From the NCBI GenBank assembly GCA_963575745.1, contig CAUYUJ010015943.1:18501-82500 (forward strand): 64,000 nucleotides of DNA. Direction: 5' to 3'. The notes under the pieces are model-generated. The model was not told the origin of the DNA. It ran no database searches and saw only the letters and a list, made by a program, of their open reading frames with translations. Below are positions 18,218 through 28,958 of this stretch, in pieces. Position numbers and translations under genes: made by a program. Within the stretch, counting starts at the first letter, position 1. Every line of letters begins with the position of its first letter. This DNA is from Prorocentrum cordatum (taxonomy: Eukaryota > Sar > Dinophyceae > Prorocentrales > Prorocentraceae).

Positions 18218-21210
18218 CAGAGAATCGTCGACCTGGCCCCGGACCCCTTCGTGCACGCTGCTCTTGAACGAGTTGGGTTGGGCAGAGTGTACTTGTCGGA
18301 TGCCGCTGAGATGGCGTCGGCCGCTAGGGCCGCGGGGGCGCCGTCAGCCTCGCTGGATCTGTTCGCCGCGCGGGCAGGCCGAGACAGCGGGCATGGCCGG
18401 CGTGATCTGGAACGGTGGCAATTAGATGCCATCTGGGATGTTCCATGTCTGGGGCGGACCCCACTGGTGGCTTGATGGCTCGCCCCCCCCCCCCCCCCCC
18501 CAGACCCCGCAGGGGCCTGCCGAGGCCCTCGGCGACGGAGGCAAGGAAGGAGGAGGAGGAGGGGGGGGAGGAGGGGGGGGAGGTTGGACATCAGAGCCGT
18601 GCGGGGCCAGGGGCAGACTGCGACGGGAGTGGTGATCAAGTGGGGCCGGCTGCGCAACTAAGATGTCATCCCTCCTCCTCCTCTTCCTCTCCCCCCTCCT
18701 CTCCCTTCCTCTTCTTCCTCCTTCTCCCTGTCATCTCTCCTCTCCCTCCTCCTCTCCTCTCCTCCTGCTTCTAATCCTCGTCCTCCTCCTCGCCCTCCTT
18801 TCCCCTTCCTCGTCTTCCTCCTTCTTCCTCCCTCCTTCTCCTAGGGGGGGCGGGCAAAAAGCGCAGGTCGGATTGTTGCCAGTAGGGTCCGCCCCATTCT
18901 AATTTGATTCATTGTGGGTTCACCTGATTCAGCCTGGCGCAGATAGCGCGGAGTTGACTGAGGTGTTCGCCCCCCCGCCCACTCGCATGTTCAAGTGGAT
19001 CTGCGATTTCGGCGCCGATGGACGCTCGGAAAGTTTGATTGGCCCGTCTGGGGAAGACACTCTGGCAGAGTTCTGGCAGGCCGCATTGAACTGGGGCCCT
19101 TGCGCTGCGAGCAAGTTTCTGCAGACAATGACGAATGCTGATTACAGGCGCCTGGTTCGAAATTCACAGAAATCCAGAATATTACACGTGGTGTTGGACA
19201 TCTGGCACCGCTAAGAGTGCTGAGTCATGTGATACTGTGTTCCCAATTATAGCTATCAAGCATCCATACACGGCAACGAAAGAAATCAAACAAGAGATTT
19301 CAGACAGGTGCACAAGTACATAGCCAGTGAATTCGAGCTGTTGCAGCAAGGCCGCACCCGTTCCAGCGGATACTATGGGGAACCTGTGCCTGAGAAGTGG
19401 TCAGACAAGCCATTGTCTGACGTGGGTTTCGCTGGCATCGCCCACCCGCCTATGGGCAAGGCATGCTTGCATGGGCTTGATGGGGACATGGGACAGGGGT
19501 GTGTATCGCAGCATCGCTGATGCATCCTGGGATCTCTCTGGTAATTCTCCCCCCCCTGGCCCTCGTCCCTCCTCCCCCTCGCTTTCGCCCTCCATCTCTT
19601 CCTCCTCCTCCTGCTCCTGATTGTTTCCTCTTCGCCCTCGCCCCGGGGCCCAAGGGGGCGGCGGCGCCGACTCGAGCGCGATTCCCCGCTGGCAGGGGAT
19701 CGGGGGGAGGGGGGGCGATAAGGGGCGCGGGGTGGGAAAGGTGAAGGAGGGGGGAGGTGGGGCTGGAGAAGAGCATCGCAAGCCTATTGGCCTTTTTGCC
19801 AGGCGAAGTGATCGCGACTTTCGCTGGTAGCAAAGCAGACTGGAGGGCCAGAAAAGAAACCAATATGTTCTGCGAGGGGTGGAAGAGCACGAAAGCGTGC
19901 GATCGTTGTGGCGCGGTCGCGCCGAATCTACGGGTTGATATGAGTCTCGCGTATTCAAGCTTCAATGATAGCGCTCCGAATCTCGCGACAATCAGAACAC
20001 ATGAACAATATATGGCCACGTGCCAGCAGATATCCCCACAGAGTGTGGTGCCAGGTTGGAGATTGGAGTTATGTTAATGGGGCGACGCCCACAACCTTTT
20101 GCTGGGAAGCTGCATGGACATGGTCCCGAGTGCGCTGCTGGACTTCGTTGCTCCAAAACGTCTTGGCCCTGGGACCGCGGACGAACTCCTCGCGAAGGAG
20201 TGGGTCGCCTGCCGCGCCTGGTGCCGCGCTCGCGGGGTGTCGCACCCGAAGGTGCAAGGAGGGGGGCGGGGGGGGGGGGGAGGATGGGGGAGGGTGGAGG
20301 GAGCTTTGGGCGAGGAAGGATGAGGGAGAACGACCGCGAGAGCACGACGACGGCGACGACGCTTCTCCTCCTCCTCCTCCTCCTCCTCCTCCTCCTCGTC
20401 TTCCTCCTCCTCCGCCTCCTCCTCCTCCTTCTCATCCGACCCCATGCCCCTCCCCCCTCGCCCTCCTGCCCTGCTCGTGATCGGGGGGCCCGGCCCTCGC
20501 AGCCCCGACCCCGCCGCGGCCATGGCCACGGCGGGGTCGCGATGGGGGTCGGGTCGACGGCGCTAGAGGGCGAGGATGGGGGGGGGACGAGGGAGAGGAG
20601 AACAGGGGTGGGCGCCCGTAAGGGGCCCATGTTCAGCCTCGGGAGCTTCGGCAAGCAGACCGTGGGCTCCCAGGAGTACCCAGAACTCTCCTCGAAATTC
20701 AAGGCCTGCAGCGTCAAGATTCTCCTATATTGGCTCGCCGGCCGGGCTGCGGATTTGTGCGACGGTTCGCACGTGAGTCGGCTTCGCGTGGCCCTCTTTC
20801 AGAGCTTGGCTCATTATTTTTCGTTGTGCAGCAGGTACGGGTGCGCGCTGCCTCCAGATGTGGCGGTTGCGCTGCATCGTTTTGGGAGGGTGGCGTTGAA
20901 GTGTAGCCAAGCCTTGTGCTTGGAAAGCTCTGACCAGGGCGTGTGGCGCTGGAGGGTGCGCTCGAAGTGTCACGTGTGGCTCCACACTCTGCTCCACGTT
21001 TTACACCATCGGTTAAACCCGATGTGGATGAATACGCTGCCCGAGGAAGACTTCCTTGGGAAATTCAAATGCATGGGTCAAACAACTGATCCCAGGACCG
21101 CGTCCAAACGCATGTTGCAGAATGAGTTGCTCTATCTGGGACATAGATGGAGCCACTTCTACGTGTCATATCGGCGCCCCCGCGCAGTTGGCGAAAAGGA
21201 GCGAACATAG
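18218..21210 (+). pseudogene. Decayed multi-exon gene of a dinoflagellate repeat family
   Basis: Protein-like blocks lie in order on the + strand: 18218-18470 (RIVDLAPDPFVHAALERVGL), 18981-19214 (FKWICDFGADGRSESLIG), about 19202-19320, 19300-19520, 19799-20250 and 20637-21210. Blocks 1 and 4 are separated by CCT-, GGA- or GC-rich DNA that looks intronic. The 19799 block has SKADWRARKETNMFCEGW and ACDRCGAVAP, then a TAA at 20075-20077, then in the same frame WGDAHNLLLGSCMDMVPSAL. The last block has SKFKACSVKILLYWLAGRAA and DFLGKFKCMGQ. From memory this matches a multi-copy dinoflagellate hypothetical family with a DxxH-LGxxxD core; a transposase of the KDZ type is a possible identity, not shown. 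The TAA and frame changes between 19200 and 19520 argue for decay. Confidence 0.6.
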
Positions 21211-21224
21211 TATAACGTTGGGGA

Positions 21225-21425
21225 AAGGGGCGAGGCTGGGGGAGGAGGAGGGAGGAGGAGGGGGGAGGAGGAGGGAGTAAGGAGGAGGAGGAGGAGGGAG
21301 GGGAAGGGAGGAGGAGGGAGGAGGAGGATGAGGAGGGAGGAGGAGGGAGGAGGAGGGAGGAGGAGGGGGGAGGGGCCCCTTCGGGCCGCTTCGGAGGAGG
21401 AGGGAGGAGGAGGGAGGGGAAGGAG
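21225..21425. repeat. (GAG)n / GGAGGA purine tract
   Basis: Nearly pure purine strand of GGAGGAGGGAG units, right after the decayed gene. Confidence 0.9.
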
Positions 21426-21429
21426 CAAG

Positions 21430-21890
21430 GCCTTAAACAAAAACGACAAGCGGAGCCTACTCCTCCTACCCCGTCCAGAACCTACCGTAGAGACTGACGC
21501 TATTTCGCCGACCCCCATGGCCTGGGTTGTATGTGTGAGGCCTACCCTAGAGGCTGAGCTGACACCGTTCCGCCTACCCCAGAAGCTGACGCCATTCCGC
21601 CGACCCCCATTCGTTCCATCCCGCCACCGTGCCTGGGTTGCGGGTGCGAAGCCGATTGGATGTTCGCTGGGGTCTCTTGGGAGGGTTCTCGCGGGCCTTT
21701 TGGAAACTGTTTCGAAGCCTCCCGGGTGCCGTCTTGAGGCCTCCTACTCTTCCTATTCTATTCTACTCCTCCAGAGCTATCCTACTCTCCCAAAACCTAT
21801 CCTACTTATCCTGCCCCTCTTACCCCTCCTTCGCTCGCCTGGCGGCGGGGCCGACGCCGCCGCCGATTGCCGCCGCCTTCGCAATTGTCG
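21430..21890. other. Interval with short tandem copies, no gene
   Basis: Contains two to three imperfect copies of a CTACCCCAGAAGCTGACGCCATTCCGCCGACCCCCAT-like unit of about 60 bases (21465-21620), then TCCTA-rich DNA. No supported coding region. Confidence 0.5.
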
Positions 21891-21892
21891 TT

Positions 21893-22280
21893 GTCGTCAT
21901 CATCGTTCACCATCGTCATAATCAACGTCGTCGCCGCCATCGTAATCATCATCATCATCTTCATCATCATCACCATCACCGTCATCATCATCATCATCAT
22001 CGTCATCTTTGTCATCATCGTCATCGTCGTCATCATTTTCATCGTCGTCGTCACCAAATCCTTACAATCGTCATCATCGTCATCATCATCGTCATTGTCG
22101 TCATAATGCCACTCCTACTTGCCGCAACGTCGTAGTCGTCAGTGTCGCAACCGTCGTCATCATCATCGTCGTCGTCATCATTTTTATCATCGTCACCGCC
22201 GTCGTCGTCGTTATCGTCGTCATTGCCGTCGTCATCGTCGCCGTCACCGTCGTCGTCGCCGTCGTTCTCATCATCGTTTG
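21893..22280. repeat. (ATC)n / (GTC)n microsatellite
   Basis: Interrupted CAT/CGT triplets for about 390 bases; six-frame translations are Ser, His/Arg or Met/Thr runs. Confidence 0.9.
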
Positions 22281-22406
22281 ATACGTCTGAGGATGGGAAA
22301 CCACCGTCCCGAGCGGGCCGCAGAAGGCATCGAATCTACAGAACACGCCTTTCATAGCGTGGATTGTTGATCAGTGTTTTTTTGAAACAACACCACGCGC
22401 AATGAC

Positions 22407-22477
22407 ATATATATATATATTATATATATAATATATATATATATATATACATACATACATATATTTATTTTTTTTGA

Positions 22478-22514
<37 letters not shown>
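22407..22514. repeat. (AT)n tract, left
   Basis: Alternating AT with a T-rich interruption near 22464. It forms the left edge of the C-rich repeat block. Confidence 0.9.
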
Positions 22515-22518
<4 letters not shown>

Positions 22519-23212
22519 GGCGGTGCCCGGTGCGGAGCGACCCCCCCCCCGGTAATCTCTCCTGGGGGGTTTCGAGCTGGCGCCATTCCCGGTGCGAGCC
22601 TGCACGAACCCCCCCGGTAAACACGACCTCCTCTGGTAGGCTGCACGAAACCCCCCGGTAAGGACGCAACCCCTCCGTAAGCGGCGCGCTCCCAGCACGC
22701 GCGAAACCCAGCCCCGACGCGCGAATCTTACCAGGACGGGCCGGAACACGGCGGCGGCATTGCATCCCAGGGCCGTGCCGGAACACGGCGGCACTGTTCT
22801 TCTCTACGCGGCCGTGCCGTCGACCCCCCACAGCGGCTCTCGGGAGTTGCGCCGCAGCCTCTCGTATTGTGGCCACGAGCCACAATACGAGAGGCTGCGG
22901 CGGAACAAAGGCGAGCAGACGCGAATAGAGAACACAAGGCGAGCACACGCCACACTTCGACAGGGAGCCACCCTTCCCAACCGCCCCCCTGCCCCCCCCC
23001 CAACCCACCCCCCACTCCCACCCCCCCACTCCCACAGGGGGGGGGGGGAGCCCAGGTAGACGCAGTGCGGCCTGCACGAACCCCCCCGGTAAAGCGGCAA
23101 GGGGGGGTGTTCTAAGCCGCTGGCGGCACCCGGTGCGGGCTGCACGAAACCCCCCGGTAGTGCACGAAACCCCCCGGTAGTGCTGGGGGGGGGGGTTCGT
23201 GCCACGGCGCAG
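22515..23212. repeat. Block of TGCACGAAACCCCCCGGTA repeats
   Basis: At least five near-copies of TGCACGAAACCCCCCGGTA occur on the + strand (about 22600, 22644, 23070, 23140, 23160), with weaker versions at 22540 and 22670. An inverted copy (GGGGGGTTCGTGCC) lies near 23188. They are set in GC-rich DNA with C/G runs at 22980-23050, and the whole block lies between two (AT)n tracts. No gene is visible. Confidence 0.75.
22852..22900. repeat. Perfect 22-bp inverted repeat with 5-base loop
   Basis: Arms 22852-22873 and 22879-22900 are exact reverse complements. Pairing continues for six more bases on each side (22846-22851 with 22901-22906) with one mismatch. Confidence 0.95.
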
Positions 23213-23241
23213 TATATATATATATATATATATATAATAAT

Positions 23242-23277
<36 letters not shown>
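23213..23277. repeat. (AT)n / (TAA)n tract, right
   Basis: Alternating AT around a short TAATAATAA stretch; right edge of the C-rich repeat block. Confidence 0.9.
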
Positions 23278-23278
<1 letters not shown>

Positions 23279-23289
23279 CCGGGGGAGCA

Positions 23290-25140
23290 GGCCCGGGGCC
23301 CGAAAACAGCTGCCTCGACCCTCCATGGGAGGACCGGGGCTCATTTTCTCTGCGTTTTTATAGGGTTTCCGCGTCCTGGGCTTCGGAGGCCGCCGCCTCC
23401 GACCCCCCATGGGAGGACGGGGCGGCCGGGGAGGTCCAAAATAGTCCAGGAGGGCCTCCTGAGGCTCCCAAGACGGCCCAAGCGGGCCCGAGTCGCCGAA
23501 AGACCGCTCCATGACGTCCAAGATAGGCCCAAGACGGCCCGAGAGGCCCCCCCAAGGCACCCCACGACGCTTCAAGACGCCTCTCCAGAGCGCTTCAAGA
23601 GGCCGAAATCGTCAATTGTACTAAGGTTTTCGAACGATTTTGGCCTTCCAGCCTTTTCGGCTGTCCGACGTTCCAAGACGGCTCAATAGGCCCCCAAGAG
23701 CGCCGCAAGACGGCCCAGAAGGGCCCCAAGACGGCCCCAGAGTCGCCCAGAACAGCCCAACAGAGCCCCAAGACGGCCCTGAGATGCGCCCAAGAGGGAG
23801 ACCACGACTCCAAAATTCGACCCTCCCGCTTGAAGAGTGCCCAAGGAGGCCCCAAGGAGCCCCCAAGAGGCCCCAGGAGGCCCCCAAGAGGCACCCAGGA
23901 GGCCCAAACGAGGCCTAAAGAGGCCACAGAACAGCCCCGAGGAGGCCCCACAACGGTCCCAAAACGGCTACCGAGAAGCTGCGAAACTGCCTTCACGACG
24001 TCCCCGACAGGCCAACCACGAGATCCAAACCAACACCCATGAGGCCTCTGACCCACCACCCAGAGCACGGTGGCGGGAGCAGTGACAGCACTTGTGCACA
24101 GAATGTTCCGGCGGGAGCCTTCCGGAACACGCTGCAGGAGGAGGAGGAAGATCAGGAGTAGAGAGAGCTGGAGTGGGAGGAGGAGGAGGAGGAGGAGGAG
24201 GAGGAGGAGGAGGAGGAGGAGGAGGAGGAGGAGGAGGAGGATCAGGAGGAGGAGGGGACGAGGAGGAGGAAGAGGCCTCCAAGACAGCTCCAAGATAGCC
24301 GAAGAGGCTTCCAAGAGGGCCCTGGGCGGCCCACGAGGGCCCCAAGGCGGTGCCTGAGGCGCCCAAGACGGCCCGAGAGGGCCCCAAGACGGCCCCAAGA
24401 GAGGCCCGAGAAGGGAAACACGAACTGAGAATCCGAGCTTTCTACCCCGAGAGCTTCTCGGGAAGTCCCAAGAGGCCCCCAATCGGATCCAAGAAACCCC
24501 CAAGAAACTCCCAAGAGGGCCGACGAGGTTGCAAGAGATCTCCCAAGGTGGCCCCAAGAGGCACAACTCATTGTTTTACGATTGGATTTGGACGGGTTTC
24601 AATTTTTTCTGCCTTTTGGCATCCCGATGCTCCAAGACGGCCCAAGAGGCTTCCAATACCGCTCCCATATAGAGGAAGAGGCCTCCAAGAGGGCCCCAAG
24701 ACGGCCCGCGAGGGCCCCAGGACGGGGCTTGAGGCGCCCAAGACGGCCCGAGAGGGCCCCAAGAGCTCCAATAGAGGCCCAAGAAGGGGAACGCGTCCCA
24801 ACAGCAGAGTGTTCCCCCCAAAAGGCCCACAGGAGGCCGCTAGAGGCCCCCAAGTGGTCCGACGAGGACCCCAAAAGCTTCCCGAGGGCCTAAAAGGCCC
24901 TTAGGAGACGTCCAAGAGGCTATAAAATAGCCCAAGAGAGCCCTCGATGCGTCAAAACTGCTTCCAGGAGGCCCCCGGGAGGCTTCCGGATTGCCTCAAT
25001 CTGGCCGCAGGTGGCCTCAAGTCGGGCCTCCACGCAGCCAAGACGGCCAATGACGGCTTCAGATTGCAGAACCGATGCCCCCAAGGGACCCTCAGACGCC
25101 CCCCCAAGAAGCACCCAAGAGGTAGTAACGTCCAGAGTGG
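23290..25140. repeat. Field of AAGACGGCCC / AAGAGGCCCC repeats
   Basis: Dozens of degenerate units of about 20 bases built on CCAAGACGGCCCGAGAGG. A T-rich segment with TTTTGGCCTTCCAGCCTTTTC (about 23637) recurs in altered form near 24600, suggesting roughly 1-kb higher-order copies. Long open frames on both strands translate into WGLLGASWG- or GPRRPPRG-like repeats and are by-products. The same family appears inverted at 57430-57790. Confidence 0.8.
24133..24275. repeat. (GGA)n microsatellite
   Basis: About 100 bases of pure GGA triplets inside the repeat field. Confidence 0.95.
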
Positions 25141-25148
25141 GGTTCAGA

Positions 25149-25195
25149 GCGGCCCAAGTTGCGTCAGGAGGTCGCCGCGGGGAGACCTCCTGACG
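25149..25195 (+). repeat. 47-bp box, left copy (inverted partner at 56903)
   Basis: Identical over 47 bases to the reverse complement of 56903-56949. Contains a palindrome with arms GTCAGGAGGT (25163-25172) and ACCTCCTGAC (25185-25194) around a 12-base GC loop. A second shared piece, GGTAGTAACGTCCA, lies about 20 bases upstream in both copies. Confidence 0.9.
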
Positions 25196-25214
25196 GCCTT
25201 GTTGGAGCACATTC

Positions 25215-25535
25215 GGTGATCATGTAATCTGCATGTTATTGATTTCTGGTGGTCTGGATTTCTGTCCTAAGCAATTGTCGGTTGCTCTGAATTTTGAAGT
25301 TAGTGATTTTCCGGTGGTCTGGAAGTCGGTCCTAAGCAATGTCGGTGATCCTGAATTCCGATTTCAGTTGTTCGGAATTTTCAAGTTAGTGATTTTCAGA
25401 GATCTAGAATTTTGATGTTTGTGATTTTCGGTGACCCCGAATTCAGAATTTAGCGACCTGATTTTTTGGTGTTAGCGATGTTCGAGGGTCTAGAATTCTG
25501 AACGTTACTGGTTTCTGGTTCCTGGTTCCTGGTTC
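25215..25535. repeat. AT-rich degenerate tandem repeat
   Basis: About six diverged copies of a roughly 45-50-base unit built on GTTAGTGATTTTCGGTGGTCTGGAATTCTGAA. It is much more AT-rich than its surroundings. No gene. Confidence 0.7.
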
Positions 25536-25714
25536 CCTGGCTCCCTGCGCGCTCACACGTTCTGGTCCCCATGGGCTGTCGAGAGCCTTCCGAACTCTAG
25601 TTTAATGCAGCACAGCCAGACGGATGATGAGGATGATGCGGGCGAGGACGAGGATGATGATGAGGAGGAGGAGGAGGAGGAGGGCTGCTCCACCGCCCCG
25701 TCCGCTCGCACTCC

Positions 25715-25727
25715 AGCCATTTTGGCT
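25715..25727 (+). other. Relict dinoflagellate spliced-leader core
   Basis: AGCCATTTTGGCT matches the core of the 22-base DinoSL. It ends three bases before an ATG at 25731. The 5' part (CTCC) is diverged. Confidence 0.65.
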
Positions 25728-25730
25728 AGC

Positions 25731-25904
25731 ATGGCGGCGCCCCTCGCCTTCTCCCGCCTCCTCTCGCTCCTCGACTCCCTCTCGTCCCTCAATGCCTTCG
25801 GCGACCCCGCGGTGCCGCGCCGGAGCCTGGTGGCCCTGGCGGCAGCGCTGGGCGCCGACGAGCAGGCCCGCCCCATCCACCCCTCCATCTACCGCTGCCG
25901 CGGC
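25731..25904 (+). CDS. Possible first exon after a spliced-leader relict
   Basis: The ATG at 25731 opens MAAPLAFSRLLSLLDSLSSL and reads on to about 25904, where a GCTGCT-rich stretch and then TC-rich DNA begin. The Leu-rich N-terminal helix is mixed in composition and the start is fixed by the relict leader. Downstream fragments on the same strand (26015-26060 after a TTCGCAG acceptor; 26127-26175; 26290-26520; 27205-27360) might be further exons, but frames conflict and I cannot assemble them. It may be the 5' end of the gene recognised at 29782-35183; that is inference. I do not recognise the protein. Confidence 0.45.
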
Positions 25905-26806
25905 TGCTGCTGCTCCTCCTCCTTCGTTTCATTTACCTCCACCCTCCATTGACTTCCCGCTCCCACCCCCCCCGCCCCTGCCCGCCCCACCCTCGTTCCC
26001 CACTTCCCCCCGCCTCTTCGCAGTCGAGTCGTGGCGCGACCCCGCATACCTCACATACCACACCCTTTCTCTTCCTCTCCCTCCTCAACCACCTCCTCCT
26101 CCTCCTCCTCCTCCTCCTCCTCCAGATCTCCAGATGTATCGCGTTTCTCGAGGCGCTGGGTCGATCCCACCGCACCGCTCGTTCCACCATCGTCACCGTC
26201 ACCATCATCAGCATCGTCATCATCATCACCATCATCATCATCATTTTCATCATCAGCATCACCGTTAATCGCACTATCCGTAGTCATGTGTGGCTCTCTC
26301 CGCTCTCGCCGCGAGCATTCGCGTGCCGCGCGTCGCGATGCCGCGCCCGCCTGGTCGCGTCGTGGTGGGCGCGGTCGACGCCGTGGCTGGGGAGGCCATC
26401 GTGCACGCCGAATCCGACAAGGTGGACGCGGCCGGCAGGGCGGTGGTGGTGGAGGATGCCGTGCCCACCGAATTCAGACCGCCGCCCTGGGCACGGCGCG
26501 GCGCGGTGAAGGCGCGGCGGCGGACGTGCCCGCCACCGGCGCCGCCGCTATCGTTTCACGATGCGATGTGCTTCGCACGTTGCCGTCGCCACTATCGTGA
26601 GCTCCGTCTGGGTTGTCGTCGGCATCATCGTCGTCCTCGTCGCTGGCCCACGCTACCGCCACCGCCACTCCCTAACCCCCCTCCTCTCACCACCCTCGCC
26701 GCTCGCCTCTACCGCCCTCCCGCCGCCCAGCTCAGGCTCCACGGGCGCGCAGGGGGCGCAGGAGATGAGGAGGAGGAGGACTCGTACACGGGACTGGCGA
26801 TGGAGC

Positions 26807-26865
26807 CCCTCCAACCTCCGTCTCTGACTCCATCGGCGACGGAGTCAGAGTCGGAAGTTGGAGGG
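26807..26865. repeat. 25-bp inverted repeat (23 of 25 paired)
   Basis: Arms 26807-26831 and 26841-26865 pair with two mismatches around a 9-base loop. Confidence 0.9.
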
Positions 26866-27688
26866 CTGGGAGTTATGCTGGCGAGGTCGCCGACGCCGCG
26901 GTCGCTGCCGCTAGGTCGTCCGCCCCCGTCTTGGGCCCCATCCCGCCATCGGCCCTCCCCTCAATATCAGCCCTGTGCCCTGTCCCGTTACCCAGCCTGC
27001 CCCGCCCTCGCCAAGCCCCAGAAGGGGGGCCCGTCTCGTGCATCGAGCGTTAGTGATGATCACTGCTACGCTATATGCATTGCTATGCTGCGTCTTGCTG
27101 CCTTGTTATGCTATGCCATGCTGTGCTATACTACTATGTTATGCTATGCCATGTCATGCCATGTTATGTCATCGCCGCGAATCGCCCACATTCGCACGCC
27201 GCTCACCCGCCTGGGTAGCGGACCTGGCGCAGCTCGTTGTGGGCGTCGCCGAGCACCGCACGCGCGACGCTGGTCGCGGCATCGTGGGGGCCGTGCGCCA
27301 CGTGCGCGCGCGCTGGGGTGATGGGCACGCGCGCGCGGAATCCTTCAGTCGATTCTGGAGCCGATCGTCAGCATCATCATCATCATCATCATCCATCGAC
27401 CGTCATCATCGTCATCGAGTGCCCCGACGACGTCTGCGGCGGCCGTGACGACGCCACAGCCGAATTCGGCGGCGAGGCTGACGGCGGCGGCGTCGTCGCC
27501 GACGCTGGCTTGGTGGGCCTTGGTGGGAGCACTGGGGGCACGGCCATGATGGAGGGTGAGGATGTGTATGAGAAGGATGCGACGGGTGTTGATGATCACG
27601 ATGACCCGTTCCTCCCACCTCTCCCTCTCTCTGTCTCTCTCCCTCCCCCCCTCTCTCCCCCTTTCTGTTGTTATTTTCTATCTCCCCG

Positions 27689-28115
<427 letters not shown>

Positions 28116-28927
28116 CCTCCTCTCCATCGCTCGTCCCCTCCACTGTCGCCTGGATTCCTCCTCCTGTTGCTTGGCTTTCCGCAGCTCCACCTCCATTGAT
28201 TTTCCCTCCCTACTTCTCGCATCATCTCCTACTCCTCGCCACCCTCGCCGCCTCGCCCCACCTGGGGTCCCACCTGCATCCCCCGGACCCCCCTCGAGCT
28301 CTCCCCGCCTCGCCGCGATGCCCATCCCCCCGCCCTGAAGGGGCGCCGCCGCGTGGCGCGCCGCTACGGGGCTGGCGGTGCCGGCGCGGGCGCGGAGCTG
28401 GCGGCGGCTCAGCACGGCCTGGCAGCGGGCTTAATGCTCGGGGTTGGACAGACCTCCTACCCTGACAGCCCTGACACGTTGATTAAGGCAATGTCCGTTT
28501 TCGGCTCGCGAGAGGGCGTCGCAGGCGTTATTTTAGCGGGCCCATGTCCGTCGATTTCGGCCCCAGGCGAGAGCGTAGAGAGGAGAGATAGTTAGCGATT
28601 AGAGGAAGACACACTGACATGTAGTCCATGACAAGGGCCCCCCCATGGACTGAGGACCGAGGACGCCCAGGAACTGCAGGAGGAACTCCAGGAACTCAAG
28701 GGGCCTATCGGGACATGGACTGCCCCACCCTCCCCCCAGCCCAAGAGGCAACCTAATAGCCCCACATGAGGGTGGGCAAGGCGGGCGGGTGGGGCGGGCT
28801 GACCAGGGAGGGAATGGCGATAGCGTGCACCCACTCATCAGTCTCATCGGCATCATCATCATACCTCACCCCTCCTCCATCGCCCACAAATCCCATCCCC
28901 GTCCCCGATCATTGTCGATCCTGCCCA

Positions 28928-28958
28928 GGAGCTCTGAGCCTCGGCGGCTCTGAGCTCC
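28928..28958. repeat. 13-bp inverted repeat
   Basis: Arms 28928-28940 and 28946-28958 pair at 12 of 13 positions around TCGGC. Confidence 0.85.

Noticed and set aside
22352-23575. 407-residue minus-strand protein
   Set aside because: It crosses two (AT)n tracts and C-rich repeats; IYIYIY runs show it is not coding.
23290-25210. Several proteins rich in WGLLGASWG or GPRRPPRG repeats
   Set aside because: Both strands are open because the underlying 20-base repeat lacks stops; no start, splice or domain evidence. The frames at 57279-57804 are the same thing inverted.
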